DNA of 28,685 bases from SZUA-365 sp034002405 (lineage in GTDB: Bacteria; Bacteroidota; Ignavibacteria; SZUA-365). Positions 1 through 9,241 of this stretch are shown piece by piece. A program made the position numbers and the translations under genes. The notes beneath the pieces were generated by a model that saw only the letters and a list, made by a program, of their open reading frames with translations, was not told the origin of the DNA and ran no database searches. The first letter of the stretch is position 1; each line of letters begins with the position of its first letter. Location of the stretch: positions 1-28,685 of the forward strand of contig JAVFAS010000048.1 in NCBI GenBank assembly GCA_034002405.1, written 5' to 3'.

Positions 1-98
1 AATGCGAGCACACGCTTCTCCGATCCGGTGACCGAAGGCAGGTCGATCAGAGCCGCGGCGAGGGACGCGGGAGTCGGATATGTCTCGATGAGCGCCAT
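1..98 (-). CDS. M20-family metallopeptidase, N-terminal fragment (runs off left edge)
   Basis: Reading leftward from an ATG at 98-96 gives 32 codons to the window edge without a stop. Residues 17-28 read LIDLPSVTGSEK, the N-terminal signature of M20 zinc peptidases and deacylases (succinyl-diaminopimelate desuccinylase, acetylornithine deacetylase and relatives), where a helix followed by 'hPSxTGxE' opens the catalytic domain. The metal ligands lie outside the window, so the substrate cannot be called. No Shine-Dalgarno sequence precedes the ATG; instead a promoter-like TGCTATATT sits about 8 bases upstream (106-114). The gene follows the terminator of the giant secreted-protein gene and is probably transcribed separately. 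The family assignment rests on one short motif and could be wrong. Confidence 0.55.
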   Translation of the reverse strand, partial: MALIETYPTPASLAAALIDLPSVTGSEKRVLA

Positions 99-105
99 GA
101 GGGCC

Positions 106-114
106 AATATAGCA
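106..114 (-). promoter_or_regulatory. Extended -10 promoter candidate for the M20 peptidase gene
   Basis: On the minus strand the bases read TGCTATATT, a TG-extended -10 hexamer (5 of 6 matches to TATAAT). I see no convincing -35; the TG extension can compensate in sigma-70 type promoters. Transcription would begin about 6-7 bases downstream, near 99-100, almost directly at the ATG (98). Assignment is by eye and the sigma-factor preference of this lineage is not known from the sequence. Confidence 0.35.
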
Positions 115-123
115 CAATCCCGG

Positions 124-161
124 TAATAAAAGAGCGTCCCGCCCTTTCGGGCGGGACGCTC
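124..161 (-). terminator. Intrinsic terminator of the giant T9SS cargo gene
   Basis: A perfect 13-bp inverted repeat (132-144 paired with 149-161) with a TTTC loop lies 33 bases past the stop codon of the giant gene. Read on the minus strand the hairpin is followed at once by TTTTATTA (131-124). A GC-rich stem plus U-tract is a classic Rho-independent terminator in the minus direction. On the plus strand there is no T-run after the stem, so it is directional. Confidence 0.9.
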
Positions 162-193
162 CAGTCGTTCGGAGAGTATCCTCTCCTATCCGA

Positions 194-3100
194 TTACTTC
201 AGCAGGGTCATCTTGCGAGTCTGCGTGAAGTCGCCGGCAACCATCTTCAGAATGTAGTTGCCCGAGGGCACCTGCACACCGAGATCGTTGGTGGCGTTCC
301 AGACAACTTCGTACGAACCAGCATCGACATGTTCGTTGACGAGCGTCTTCACCTTGTTGCCGAGGAGGTCATAGACAACCACGGAAACCTGTGCGGACTT
401 CGGCAGCGAATAGTTGATCATGGTCGACGGGTTGAAGGGGTTCGGATAGTTCTGGCCGAGGGCGAACGCAGCCGGAGCGGCGTTGTCGACACCAAGGATA
501 CCATCCTTCGTCAGGATCAGCTTGAAGCCAGGACGATTGTCGGCATTCGGCGGCGTCGATTCGGTCACATAGAGACCGTCGGTCGCCTCGACGTACCAGA
601 TGCATTCCTGGGACTTCGTGGTCGGCAGACCAGAAATCTGATCAATGATACCGGCGAGCTGTCCGTGATTGCTCGTGAATTTCGCTTCAATTCCGTTGTT
701 GTCCGAATCGAACTCAACGGCGCGAGTCAGGCTCACGAAATCAAGGAAGCGAATCTTGTAACGAACGTCATCGGTGAAGGTCGCGGGATCAAAGCGCGAG
801 ATCTGGATATTGGTGTACGGATCCTGCGGCGTTGCCTTGACCCAGGTAAACTCTTCCTGATCGAGCGAGCTCATCAGTTTGAGTTCGGTGTTGTCCATCG
901 GAGTCTGCAGCGCGAACGGATTCGGTGCATGGTCAAGGATCTGGTACGGATTCGTACGACCTTGGATGCTGTTATCGATGGAAGCGTACGCCTGGACCCA
1001 CTGACGCTCCTCATTCTCCGTGTCGATGCGGCGAATACGGGACGCGAGGAAGTAATTCGTCGTGCCCTTGATAAACACCTCACCGGCGAAGATGTCGGAG
1101 AGACCCGGCTGATTCTGATCGAATTCACCCGGGAAGCGGGCCGTGAAGCGCGTGCGGATCGTCACGTCGTCAACGACGTTCAGATAGCGGTCGCGCGGCG
1201 ACACAACCAGTTCGTAACGACGGAGGAGATACACTTCGTCGGGATTGCCAGTTGCGCTGGTAATATCGACGAGGTAGTTGGTGATCTCGTCTGCGCCGAA
1301 GTTCATCGTCGCGGAGGTCTGATTCAGATTCGCAACGGTCGGCGTGACTTCGATGGTGACACCCTTCTCGGCCTTCGTGTGCTTGAGGCAAACGATTGCC
1401 ACGCCATCCTTGAATGCGGATGCGGGGATCGACCATTCGTTCGGGTTGACGACGGTCAGCACGGTACCATCCTGCGTGATGAGCGCCCAGGTGTAACCAT
1501 CCGGATCAGCATTCCAGCTGGCCGTACTCGAGTCCGTATTCGCGGTCGAGCCGTTGAGCTTGAGAATGGTGGCAGGATTGTTCTTGACCGGGCTGTCCCA
1601 ATCGCGGATGATGTTTCCGTTCTCGTCGCGGGCGGTCAGCGTGAAGCAGACTTCCTCGCCAACGAGCGCGTTGATCTCGGGATCACCAGCCATCGGATCG
1701 ATTTCAACACCGCCGCCCTTGAGCTTGGTAAGCGCAAGACGGAACGGACCGCTGACGATCCAATGCGGCTGGCAGCTCGTCGGGCTCCAACGACTCGTGT
1801 CGCCATTGAGGGCCAGCGTCGGGTCAGTGTAGAGTCCCGGAACAAACGGGAACTCAACCTGCTCGAACGGCAGATCATCGTTGACGTTGAAGTCCTTGGT
1901 GTAGACGAACCATTCGATCTTCACGGAATCCGCACTCGTGGACGTCGGATCGGAGGAGAATCCACCGAAGAGCGCATCGAGGTCGGACGTCGGGATCTGA
2001 ATACCCGTGGAGGAACCGGCATCGAGAACGAGCACGGAACCAACCGGGGCACCCTTGTCAACCGGGTAGGTGGAGACCACGCGACCGACCCACATGTAGG
2101 ACAGGGTGTCGACCGTGCGGTTGGGATCCACTTCCCACTGACGGATGGCAGGGTTGTAAACCATGAACGGACCACCGATCAGAACGCCCTTGCGATTGTT
2201 GATATCACTGGCGGCGCTCCAGAGCACGTCAAGCGGAGTCGTACCATCAATGAACTCGGTTCCGTTATCCGGCGGCTGCACAGCAGTCGGCGGGTTGTCC
2301 GGGAGACGGTTGATGGAGACGATCAGCGGCTCGGTCGGCAGCGGATTGTTACGGACGGTGGCACCGGCCGTGTCGGAGTAGGTCTCAAGACCGGCGATCT
2401 TGCTGAAGGCACGCACGAACCACTTCACGCGCATCACCAGGGAATCCTGGTTCGGCTGCGGGAGCATGTTCGGACGGAACAGAAGCTCGCGGACCTTGTC
2501 ACCGCTGAGCGTGAGAGTCGGGCTCTTTCCTTCGTTGTCCGAGAGGACGCTGACGGTCAGAGACTGGCTCGTACCACCGACACTGTCGATGATCGCATAC
2601 CACTCGTAGCGGATGGTGTCATTCGGATTGTTCTGGCCACCGTTGTTGCCAGTCCACACCGCGGGCTGCCACTGCAGACGCAGGAAGTCCTTGGTGAGAC
2701 CGTCGTACGCGACACCAGCGGTATCGGTGCAATTCCCCGTGTGATCCATGCGGAACAGCGAGGTGTTGCCCAACGCCGGCGTGCTCAGCGTGAACGGAGC
2801 AGGAGCGTACGGCATCTTGACGGAGACCGGACGGATCGCGATTGCGTTCGCCGGAATGATACCGTGGCGGAGCGGCTGTCCAGCGCGCTCACCAACGGCA
2901 TCGAGGAGACGCTTGTCATCCGGCTTCATGCCGAGGAAGTCGTTGCGGTTGCCCGCGCCGACGAGCGACAGGTTGTACAGGATAAGGGAATCCTGACGAA
3001 GCTGGTCATTCTGCGGGAAGCCAACGGGCTTCGCCTGGAAGTAACGGCCACCACCAGTGATCTCGAGGTTGCCGGAAGCGCCCATGGCGTTGACGTTGGT

Positions 3101-6100
3101 GAATTCCCACGTCGTGTGACGGGTACCCAGGTTGACATACATCGAATCGCGCATGTTGAGGTTACCATAGCGGTCATACGGAGTGACGGCATAGGTGTAC
3201 CACTGGTCGCGGAAGATGGTGTCGGGACGTGCGTACGGCGTACCGGCGTTGTTCGGAATCTGATCCGAGGTCGCTCCATGGCGGATCTGACCGTAGATAC
3301 GGGAGTAGATTTCGAACGAGCTGATCGGCGTGCCATACGGATCCTGGTAGAACATCGGGCTGACGCGAGGCAGCGTATCGATGTCTGCCTGGACCGGCAG
3401 GATACCGACGGGCAGCGACGACCTGTCAAACGTGTTGGCAGTGTGATCGTAGCTGCTCGGGAAGATCGACGTGAATGCAATGCGATACGGCACAACCACG
3501 AAGGTGTGACGCAGGCGGTTCATGCGGGCCGTACCGAAGAACTGACGGGTCGCGGCAGCCATGAGTCCATGGGACGCACGGTTGGTCCGCTGAATCGGAA
3601 GTTCACCGATACGGTTGGTGTTGAAGTTCGGACCCTGGATGTCCGTCACGTTGATGTCGAAATAGGTGTCATCAAGGTGGAACAGCGGGTTGAACGGATC
3701 AAGGCGATTGACGCGACGGACAACCGTCGCCTTCGCCTGGTCGTAGCTCAGCGTATCGTCGACGACGTTGCCGGCCATATCCAAGAGCGTCGGGTCGATG
3801 ACGCGCATGTCGATGACCTGCTCGGCGGTCGAGTCAACCACGCGGAGGAAGGCACCCGGCGCGAACGTGAGACCAGTGTTTCCAAAGATTTCACGACCGA
3901 ATGCGTTGCCAAGGATCGCGACACGGCGATTGAAGTCACCGAACACGTTGCCTTGAGCATCCATACCGCCCATCAGACCGACCGCGAAACGGGTACGGAA
4001 CGAGGTGAGCGGGGGCAGCGGGTTGCCGCGATGCGGCAAGCCGGCGCGGACGTAATCACCCGGCTGCCAGGGACCGACACCGATGCGGGTGATGCGATCG
4101 CCTTCGCCCGTGAGCTTGTAGAAGCCAGGGTTGCCGAGATCGGTACGCGTACCCATGAATTCAGCGCGGGTAGCAGCTGCCTTCAGTGTGGAGACGGTAC
4201 CCTGATAGGTATAGACCGAGTCAGCATACAGACGGCCATACGTGCGGGTCTGACCCGGAACCACGTATTCGTTGCCGCCCGTCGGCGGATCGTTCTCCCA
4301 GATCGGGGTGACGCGCAGGAGCACCGGACGACGATCGTCGCGGGCGTCGAGTGCGGGATCCCAATTCTGGCCAACACCGCTCGTGCCGATACCGTCGCCA
4401 CCACCAGCAATGGTGATGTCGAAGATGGTTCCGTCACGACGTGCGCCTGACGGCACGGTGTACTTGTTGCCACCGTTGTTCAGGTCGTTGTAACGATCGT
4501 TCGGCGAGGTCTGCGGGTTGAGGTTATTGAACGCATCGAGCTTGACGTAGACGGGGAGACCCGAGAACGGATCGCGCTCGAAATCAGGGTTCACACTGCC
4601 ATCGCCGAGGAACAGCGGATCGCCGTCCTTGTCGAGGGGCACGTTGTCTTCGTTCACGACTTCGTACTTGCCGACGGGGATCGGGCTGACATTACGCTTG
4701 TAGACCTGCGAGATGAGGATGTTATCCACACCCTGATCGGTGAGGCCATGCTGGTTCTGATCAGCACCCGGGGGCAGGCCGATGTTCGGCGTGAGCGGGT
4801 TGGTCTTGATGGCACGTGCCTCGGGCGGACCGTCCATCTCATACTGACCGACAGGGCCAACGCCCGGGCCGAGAGCGGCGAAGTCCTGACCGGCACGCAG
4901 AATGTCAAAGCGCGTCGGATCCTTCACAACGGAAACAACCTTCACCGTGTCGCGATGGATGTTCACCGGACCCTGTCCAGGAAGCACTGCCGTGGCGGTG
5001 GCTTCGAAGTACACGGTCGCATTCGCGAGCTTCGGCGTCGGATATTCAAGTGCGGTGAAGAACGAAGTCTGGTTGATATGGACACCGGCAACCAGGTTAC
5101 CGACCTTGGTGTGGCGATAGCGGGCCTTGCGCATGGGACCGTACTCGTCACGAGTCCAGTTCCCGGAAGGTGCGATCGTACCAGGAGCACCACCATACGG
5201 TGCGGGAGGTGCGCCAAAGTTGGTACCCCACATGCGGAAGCGCACGCGGGCGGTGTCTTCGAATTCGGTGAAGTTGTCGACAAGGTTACCAAAACGATCA
5301 TACTCGCGGGCGAGAAGCGCCACGGTACGACCGGCGGTCACCGCGGTCAAAGGATCTGTCGACGTCAGGTTGAGCGTGTCAACGATGTACGGACGAATGT
5401 TGGTGTTGGCGACGCTGTTGAAGTGCGTGGCACGGTCTTCCTGCGCGAGCGGGTTGGCCGAGTACGCAAAGAACTTCGGTGCGTATCCTTCGATCTGGCC
5501 GATCGAGGCACCGGCGTCAATGTACACCGAGTGATGCTCGAGAACCTGGAGCTTCACGAGATCGACAGGAAGCGGAATCGGGGAGGTCGCCGCAGCTGCG
5601 TACGGGAAGATCTCCACGCGAACCGTCGTGTCGGACTTCTGATAGATCGGGATGATCACGCGCGGAGCGAATCCACGCTTGCTCGGACCGACCGCGGTTC
5701 CTTCACCAAGGTTGCGACCAAGGTTCGGGACCACGTCGAAGGCAAGGGTATCCGGCGTCATGGCGACGCGGATAATCTGCCAGCCGACGCGACCGGAGAC
5801 GAAGTACGAGGTGACCCATCCTGCCTGCGCGGTATCACCAATGGTGGTGCGCTTCAGGGTGTCATCGGAAATGAAGACCTGACCGAACTCACCAAAGCCA
5901 CCGCGCTGGGTCGTGCTCTGGAGCTGGGTACGAGGCGGAGTGATGGGCACGGTCTCGCTCTCGACAAAGAACTTGACCAGGCGGCCACCAACAGGGTTCT
6001 GGAAGCGGTCAAGAAGACGCGCGACAAGACGGACCTGCTTGTTGTGCTCGGAAACAACGATGGTATCCATCGGGATCGGAGCGGTTGCATCATAATCGAC

Positions 6101-9100
6101 GCTGATCTCGCTCGCCTGGAAGCTACCGATACCCTGATCGGAATAACCCATCGGTTCCATCACGGTCGGGAAGTCGGAAGCCGTCGTCGGCGGGACATCA
6201 CCATTGCTCGAACGGAAGAAGTAACCCTTGTAGAACTCCTGCGACTCGGCAGCGTTCTGCGGGGTACCGGTCGGGAACAGAGCAGCCGTACGATCGGCCA
6301 CGGTGCCCGGACCCCAGTCGCCAAGCGGGACCACGGTACCACGCGGCTTGCCGGTGGACTTGAAGATCTCGACGGTCGAAACAACGTCAGGAATGACGCT
6401 GACTTCGCCGATGGCGGACTGAATGGAGAAATCACCAACGCCCGGCACGGTCGCGACCTGGAGATGGGCACGCAGGCGGACGACGTCCGTACCGGCGAGG
6501 CTCAGCTTGGTCACGTTCTGCGGAGCGCGCATGAAGAAGCGCACGGCGTTATAGGGAACGTAGGTCGGAATGTCGCCAGCGATGCCGGGCAGCGCGCTGC
6601 CGGCGGGCACGTTGACGAGAATGGCCTCGAGAAGCTGACCGGTGTTCGGGTCAATAACGTTCTCGGGGTTGTCAATGCCGCCCGCGCCGCTCAGTGCGAC
6701 GTTCGCCGACACGGAAGCGTAGAAACGCTTCGCATCCGACGTGGCGGGATAATAGAGCTTGTTGTCGGGAAGCTCCACAAACACCTTGTTGGCGTTCGGG
6801 TAGAAGAACGGCGCGATATCCATCGGGTTGCCGAAGATATCGGTGACGCGAATGTACAGCTTCTCGAAAATCGGATTGCGGTAGTTACCAACGCGGCCGA
6901 CGACGAAGGACTCGTCACGACCGATCACGAGCTCGAGACGCGGCTGACGGCCGGAAATGTAGGTCCAGTTCACACCGTCCCAAATCACGTCCGTGGAGTC
7001 CATCGCCGTGGTCTGACCCATGTTCTTTCCGAGCTTGGCGTTGTAGCCGGTGCCCGGACCGAACCAGATACCGAAGTTGTTGTTCGGCGATCCGTCCGGA
7101 ATGAAGTTCACGTGCGAGAAGCCCGCACCCGGGGTCAGATCAAGCTTGTTGGGATCGTTGAGATCGCTGCCGCGATCGTTGAATGCGTACGACGAACGGA
7201 CGCGGATACGGTACGGACCGACAGGATTGCTGCCGGAGGCCGAACGGAACACGCGGTTGTTCCGGCCAAGGTTGGACGTGCCAACGAAGACGCGACCGGA
7301 ATCAATGTTGCCGCCGGTGACGACGATCGGGGAGATCGGATTGATGAGCGAGTCGAAGATACCGTTGAGACGGTACTGCAGACCGTTCGAAAGCTGACCA
7401 AACGGCGAGAGTTCGAACTTGAAGCGCTCGTTGTCGTCCACGGTGTTGCCGTAGCCGTCAGCGACCAGAATGTCGAGACGAAGGTAGTTGTTGTCCGCGG
7501 TTCCCTTCCACTGGTCGGTCGGCATGATGTCGATGGCACGCGGAATGTTCGGGCGCACGACAATCTTGACACCAGTGTGCGGGAGGGATGCGACACCATC
7601 CGGGTCAACCGGGAAGCGATAGCCAAACGGATTGACTTCGTCGCCATCGGGATACCAGGTGGGACCATTGATACGCGCACCACCGTCGACGATCGCTTCG
7701 TCGGCACGGTAGGCACCAGGCATCATACCAGCGACGTACGAGCGGGGGAAACCACCGGAGGTGTCACCGATCGCGGCCACGGTACGGGAAATGTTGGCGG
7801 GGTCGATGTACTGGATATCGGCGTACGCATAAATACGCACCGAATCCTCGACACCACCGGCGTTCACACCGACGTCGGCGTGAGTATAGGCGAGACGACG
7901 ATACACGATCTGACCGAACTGACGCAGGGTATCATCCGCGGCGCTCACGCCCTTCAGATACACCGTGCGGTCTTCCGGTGCGATATCGTTGATCGTGTAG
8001 GCAAGCGCCTTCAGCACCGGCTGGGTCATGCGATCCCACGTGCGGTTGCCGTACGCATCCATGAAGCGCAGGGTATCGACCGCGGAGGAGACCAGACCGG
8101 GCTGGTAGTCCTTAGCGGAAACGTTGGCCACAAGCGCGCGATACGGCGGAATGAGACCATTGACGGGGTTCGGATTGACGCCTGCATACCAGCCGGCCTC
8201 GGTGTAGGCGGCGGGTGCGAGGGCCTGGTAGAGGTTCGACAGATTCAGCGGATTGCGCTCGGGCGGCAAACCGTCGATCATCATGCCGAAATCGGGGTTC
8301 TGCACGACGGTCGCACCGAGGGTACGAGTGGCACCCGGACGGAACGACGTGTGAGCGACGTTCAATGCGTCATACGGGAGGCCATCGTCACCAAGGAAGT
8401 AACGACCGCGGGAGTAATCACCAAAGGAACCAATGTATTCACCAGCATCAACTGCCTGCGCGGAGTCAGCAACCCACACGAGGAGGCGGGTCGTACCCGG
8501 AAGCAGTCGAACGATCGCGAGGTCAGTACCACCAGAGAACTGTCCACTCGGAATGACGTTGCCGTAGGCAAGCGGATTACCGCTGCTGCCGTCCAGCAGG
8601 TACGCACGAAGCGTGTCCTTGGTCGTGTCCGGAGGAACGGCCAGACCAGTCAGGTTATTGATATTCGGTTTGAAGAAGATGTTGCGCATCTGAATGACGT
8701 CGCCAGCGGCCGTCGGATTCTGAATCCGGAAGGTCATGATCTGGCGGATCGCACTCGGATCGCTATTGAAAGGACTTGACGATGCAATGTCTCCAACCGG
8801 GCGGTGGACCGGGCGAATGCCCAGGTCACGGCCAGATGCCGGGTTCTCGTTCTGAGGCGGCAGAGCGGTGTTCGTGATGACACCATTGTAGCCCTGATGG
8901 GCCAGGGTCATCGGCGGACCGCTCGGATTCTGGCTTGTCGACGCCACGCGCACGCGGATGTAGTCGAACAACGTCTGCGTGAGCATGTTGTTGACCACCT
9001 TGAAACGGTTCTGGACAAACATAACAGCGACGGAGTCATTGTTATTGAAGTTGCCCACACCGTCACCGCTATCGGCAAACGTCAACGTATCCGCGATGAA

Positions 9101-9241
9101 TGTCACGGAGTCCGCCGTCTGCTCGATCGTGCGCACGATGTTGAAGAAGTCGCCCGTCACTGTACGGATCTGTGCGTTCGCGCTGAAACCGAAGACCAGC
9201 ACGAGTGCACAGACGGACAGAAAAGTTAGGGTTTTCTTCAT
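194..9241 (-). CDS. Giant secreted protein with C-terminal T9SS type A sorting domain (3015 aa)
   Basis: The start is an ATG at 9241, with AGGAG (9255-9251) nine bases upstream. Residues 1-24 form a Sec signal peptide (MKK, hydrophobic core, ANAQ cleavage region). The last ~90 residues (about 2925-3015) are a T9SS type A sorting domain: NYPNPFNPST, then a VYDLLGNKVKTLV strand and a PSGNYILK ending. Such domains direct export through the T9SS and are usually removed or used for surface attachment. The body is beta-rich and low in cysteine. A motif of the form D-x-(Y/F)-G-N followed by acidic residues recurs near residues 395, 600, 800, 1080, 1315, 2025, 2540 and 2690, resembling the inter-domain strand of bacterial Ig-like/invasin-type modules. 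Segments near 2140-2420 and 2770-2920 look fibronectin-III-like. I recognise no enzyme domain; adhesin, surface-layer or matrix roles are all possible. The gene appears monocistronic, with its own leader and terminator. Confidence 0.93.
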   Translation of the reverse strand: MKKTLTFLSVCALVLVFGFSANAQIRTVTGDFFNIVRTIEQTADSVTFIADTLTFADSGDGVGNFNNNDSVAVMFVQNRFKVVNNMLTQTLFDYIRVRVASTSQNPSGPPMTLAHQGYNGVITNTALPPQNENPASGRDLGIRPVHRPVGDIASSSPFNSDPSAIRQIMTFRIQNPTAAGDVIQMRNIFFKPNINNLTGLAVPPDTTKDTLRAYLLDGSSGNPLAYGNVIPSGQFSGGTDLAIVRLLPGTTRLLVWVADSAQAVDAGEYIGSFGDYSRGRYFLGDDGLPYDALNVAHTSFRPGATRTLGATVVQNPDFGMMIDGLPPERNPLNLSNLYQALAPAAYTEAGWYAGVNPNPVNGLIPPYRALVANVSAKDYQPGLVSSAVDTLRFMDAYGNRTWDRMTQPVLKALAYTINDIAPEDRTVYLKGVSAADDTLRQFGQIVYRRLAYTHADVGVNAGGVEDSVRIYAYADIQYIDPANISRTVAAIGDTSGGFPRSYVAGMMPGAYRADEAIVDGGARINGPTWYPDGDEVNPFGYRFPVDPDGVASLPHTGVKIVVRPNIPRAIDIMPTDQWKGTADNNYLRLDILVADGYGNTVDDNERFKFELSPFGQLSNGLQYRLNGIFDSLINPISPIVVTGGNIDSGRVFVGTSNLGRNNRVFRSASGSNPVGPYRIRVRSSYAFNDRGSDLNDPNKLDLTPGAGFSHVNFIPDGSPNNNFGIWFGPGTGYNAKLGKNMGQTTAMDSTDVIWDGVNWTYISGRQPRLELVIGRDESFVVGRVGNYRNPIFEKLYIRVTDIFGNPMDIAPFFYPNANKVFVELPDNKLYYPATSDAKRFYASVSANVALSGAGGIDNPENVIDPNTGQLLEAILVNVPAGSALPGIAGDIPTYVPYNAVRFFMRAPQNVTKLSLAGTDVVRLRAHLQVATVPGVGDFSIQSAIGEVSVIPDVVSTVEIFKSTGKPRGTVVPLGDWGPGTVADRTAALFPTGTPQNAAESQEFYKGYFFRSSNGDVPPTTASDFPTVMEPMGYSDQGIGSFQASEISVDYDATAPIPMDTIVVSEHNKQVRLVARLLDRFQNPVGGRLVKFFVESETVPITPPRTQLQSTTQRGGFGEFGQVFISDDTLKRTTIGDTAQAGWVTSYFVSGRVGWQIIRVAMTPDTLAFDVVPNLGRNLGEGTAVGPSKRGFAPRVIIPIYQKSDTTVRVEIFPYAAAATSPIPLPVDLVKLQVLEHHSVYIDAGASIGQIEGYAPKFFAYSANPLAQEDRATHFNSVANTNIRPYIVDTLNLTSTDPLTAVTAGRTVALLAREYDRFGNLVDNFTEFEDTARVRFRMWGTNFGAPPAPYGGAPGTIAPSGNWTRDEYGPMRKARYRHTKVGNLVAGVHINQTSFFTALEYPTPKLANATVYFEATATAVLPGQGPVNIHRDTVKVVSVVKDPTRFDILRAGQDFAALGPGVGPVGQYEMDGPPEARAIKTNPLTPNIGLPPGADQNQHGLTDQGVDNILISQVYKRNVSPIPVGKYEVVNEDNVPLDKDGDPLFLGDGSVNPDFERDPFSGLPVYVKLDAFNNLNPQTSPNDRYNDLNNGGNKYTVPSGARRDGTIFDITIAGGGDGIGTSGVGQNWDPALDARDDRRPVLLRVTPIWENDPPTGGNEYVVPGQTRTYGRLYADSVYTYQGTVSTLKAAATRAEFMGTRTDLGNPGFYKLTGEGDRITRIGVGPWQPGDYVRAGLPHRGNPLPPLTSFRTRFAVGLMGGMDAQGNVFGDFNRRVAILGNAFGREIFGNTGLTFAPGAFLRVVDSTAEQVIDMRVIDPTLLDMAGNVVDDTLSYDQAKATVVRRVNRLDPFNPLFHLDDTYFDINVTDIQGPNFNTNRIGELPIQRTNRASHGLMAAATRQFFGTARMNRLRHTFVVVPYRIAFTSIFPSSYDHTANTFDRSSLPVGILPVQADIDTLPRVSPMFYQDPYGTPISSFEIYSRIYGQIRHGATSDQIPNNAGTPYARPDTIFRDQWYTYAVTPYDRYGNLNMRDSMYVNLGTRHTTWEFTNVNAMGASGNLEITGGGRYFQAKPVGFPQNDQLRQDSLILYNLSLVGAGNRNDFLGMKPDDKRLLDAVGERAGQPLRHGIIPANAIAIRPVSVKMPYAPAPFTLSTPALGNTSLFRMDHTGNCTDTAGVAYDGLTKDFLRLQWQPAVWTGNNGGQNNPNDTIRYEWYAIIDSVGGTSQSLTVSVLSDNEGKSPTLTLSGDKVRELLFRPNMLPQPNQDSLVMRVKWFVRAFSKIAGLETYSDTAGATVRNNPLPTEPLIVSINRLPDNPPTAVQPPDNGTEFIDGTTPLDVLWSAASDINNRKGVLIGGPFMVYNPAIRQWEVDPNRTVDTLSYMWVGRVVSTYPVDKGAPVGSVLVLDAGSSTGIQIPTSDLDALFGGFSSDPTSTSADSVKIEWFVYTKDFNVNDDLPFEQVEFPFVPGLYTDPTLALNGDTSRWSPTSCQPHWIVSGPFRLALTKLKGGGVEIDPMAGDPEINALVGEEVCFTLTARDENGNIIRDWDSPVKNNPATILKLNGSTANTDSSTASWNADPDGYTWALITQDGTVLTVVNPNEWSIPASAFKDGVAIVCLKHTKAEKGVTIEVTPTVANLNQTSATMNFGADEITNYLVDITSATGNPDEVYLLRRYELVVSPRDRYLNVVDDVTIRTRFTARFPGEFDQNQPGLSDIFAGEVFIKGTTNYFLASRIRRIDTENEERQWVQAYASIDNSIQGRTNPYQILDHAPNPFALQTPMDNTELKLMSSLDQEEFTWVKATPQDPYTNIQISRFDPATFTDDVRYKIRFLDFVSLTRAVEFDSDNNGIEAKFTSNHGQLAGIIDQISGLPTTKSQECIWYVEATDGLYVTESTPPNADNRPGFKLILTKDGILGVDNAAPAAFALGQNYPNPFNPSTMINYSLPKSAQVSVVVYDLLGNKVKTLVNEHVDAGSYEVVWNATNDLGVQVPSGNYILKMVAGDFTQTRKMTLLK

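Noticed and set aside
329..4450. A 1373-codon open frame on the plus strand, antisense to the giant gene
   Set aside because: It is in exact codon register with the minus-strand gene, so its stops would require TTA, CTA or TCA codons in the real gene. Those codons are simply avoided in this high-GC genome. The translation is Arg/Val/Asp-rich and unlike a folded protein, whereas the minus strand has a signal peptide, sorting domain, ribosome site and terminator.
4748..8779. A second, 1343-codon plus-strand frame opposite the giant gene
   Set aside because: Same register and same codon-avoidance explanation. It lacks a ribosome-binding site, a promoter and any recognisable domain.
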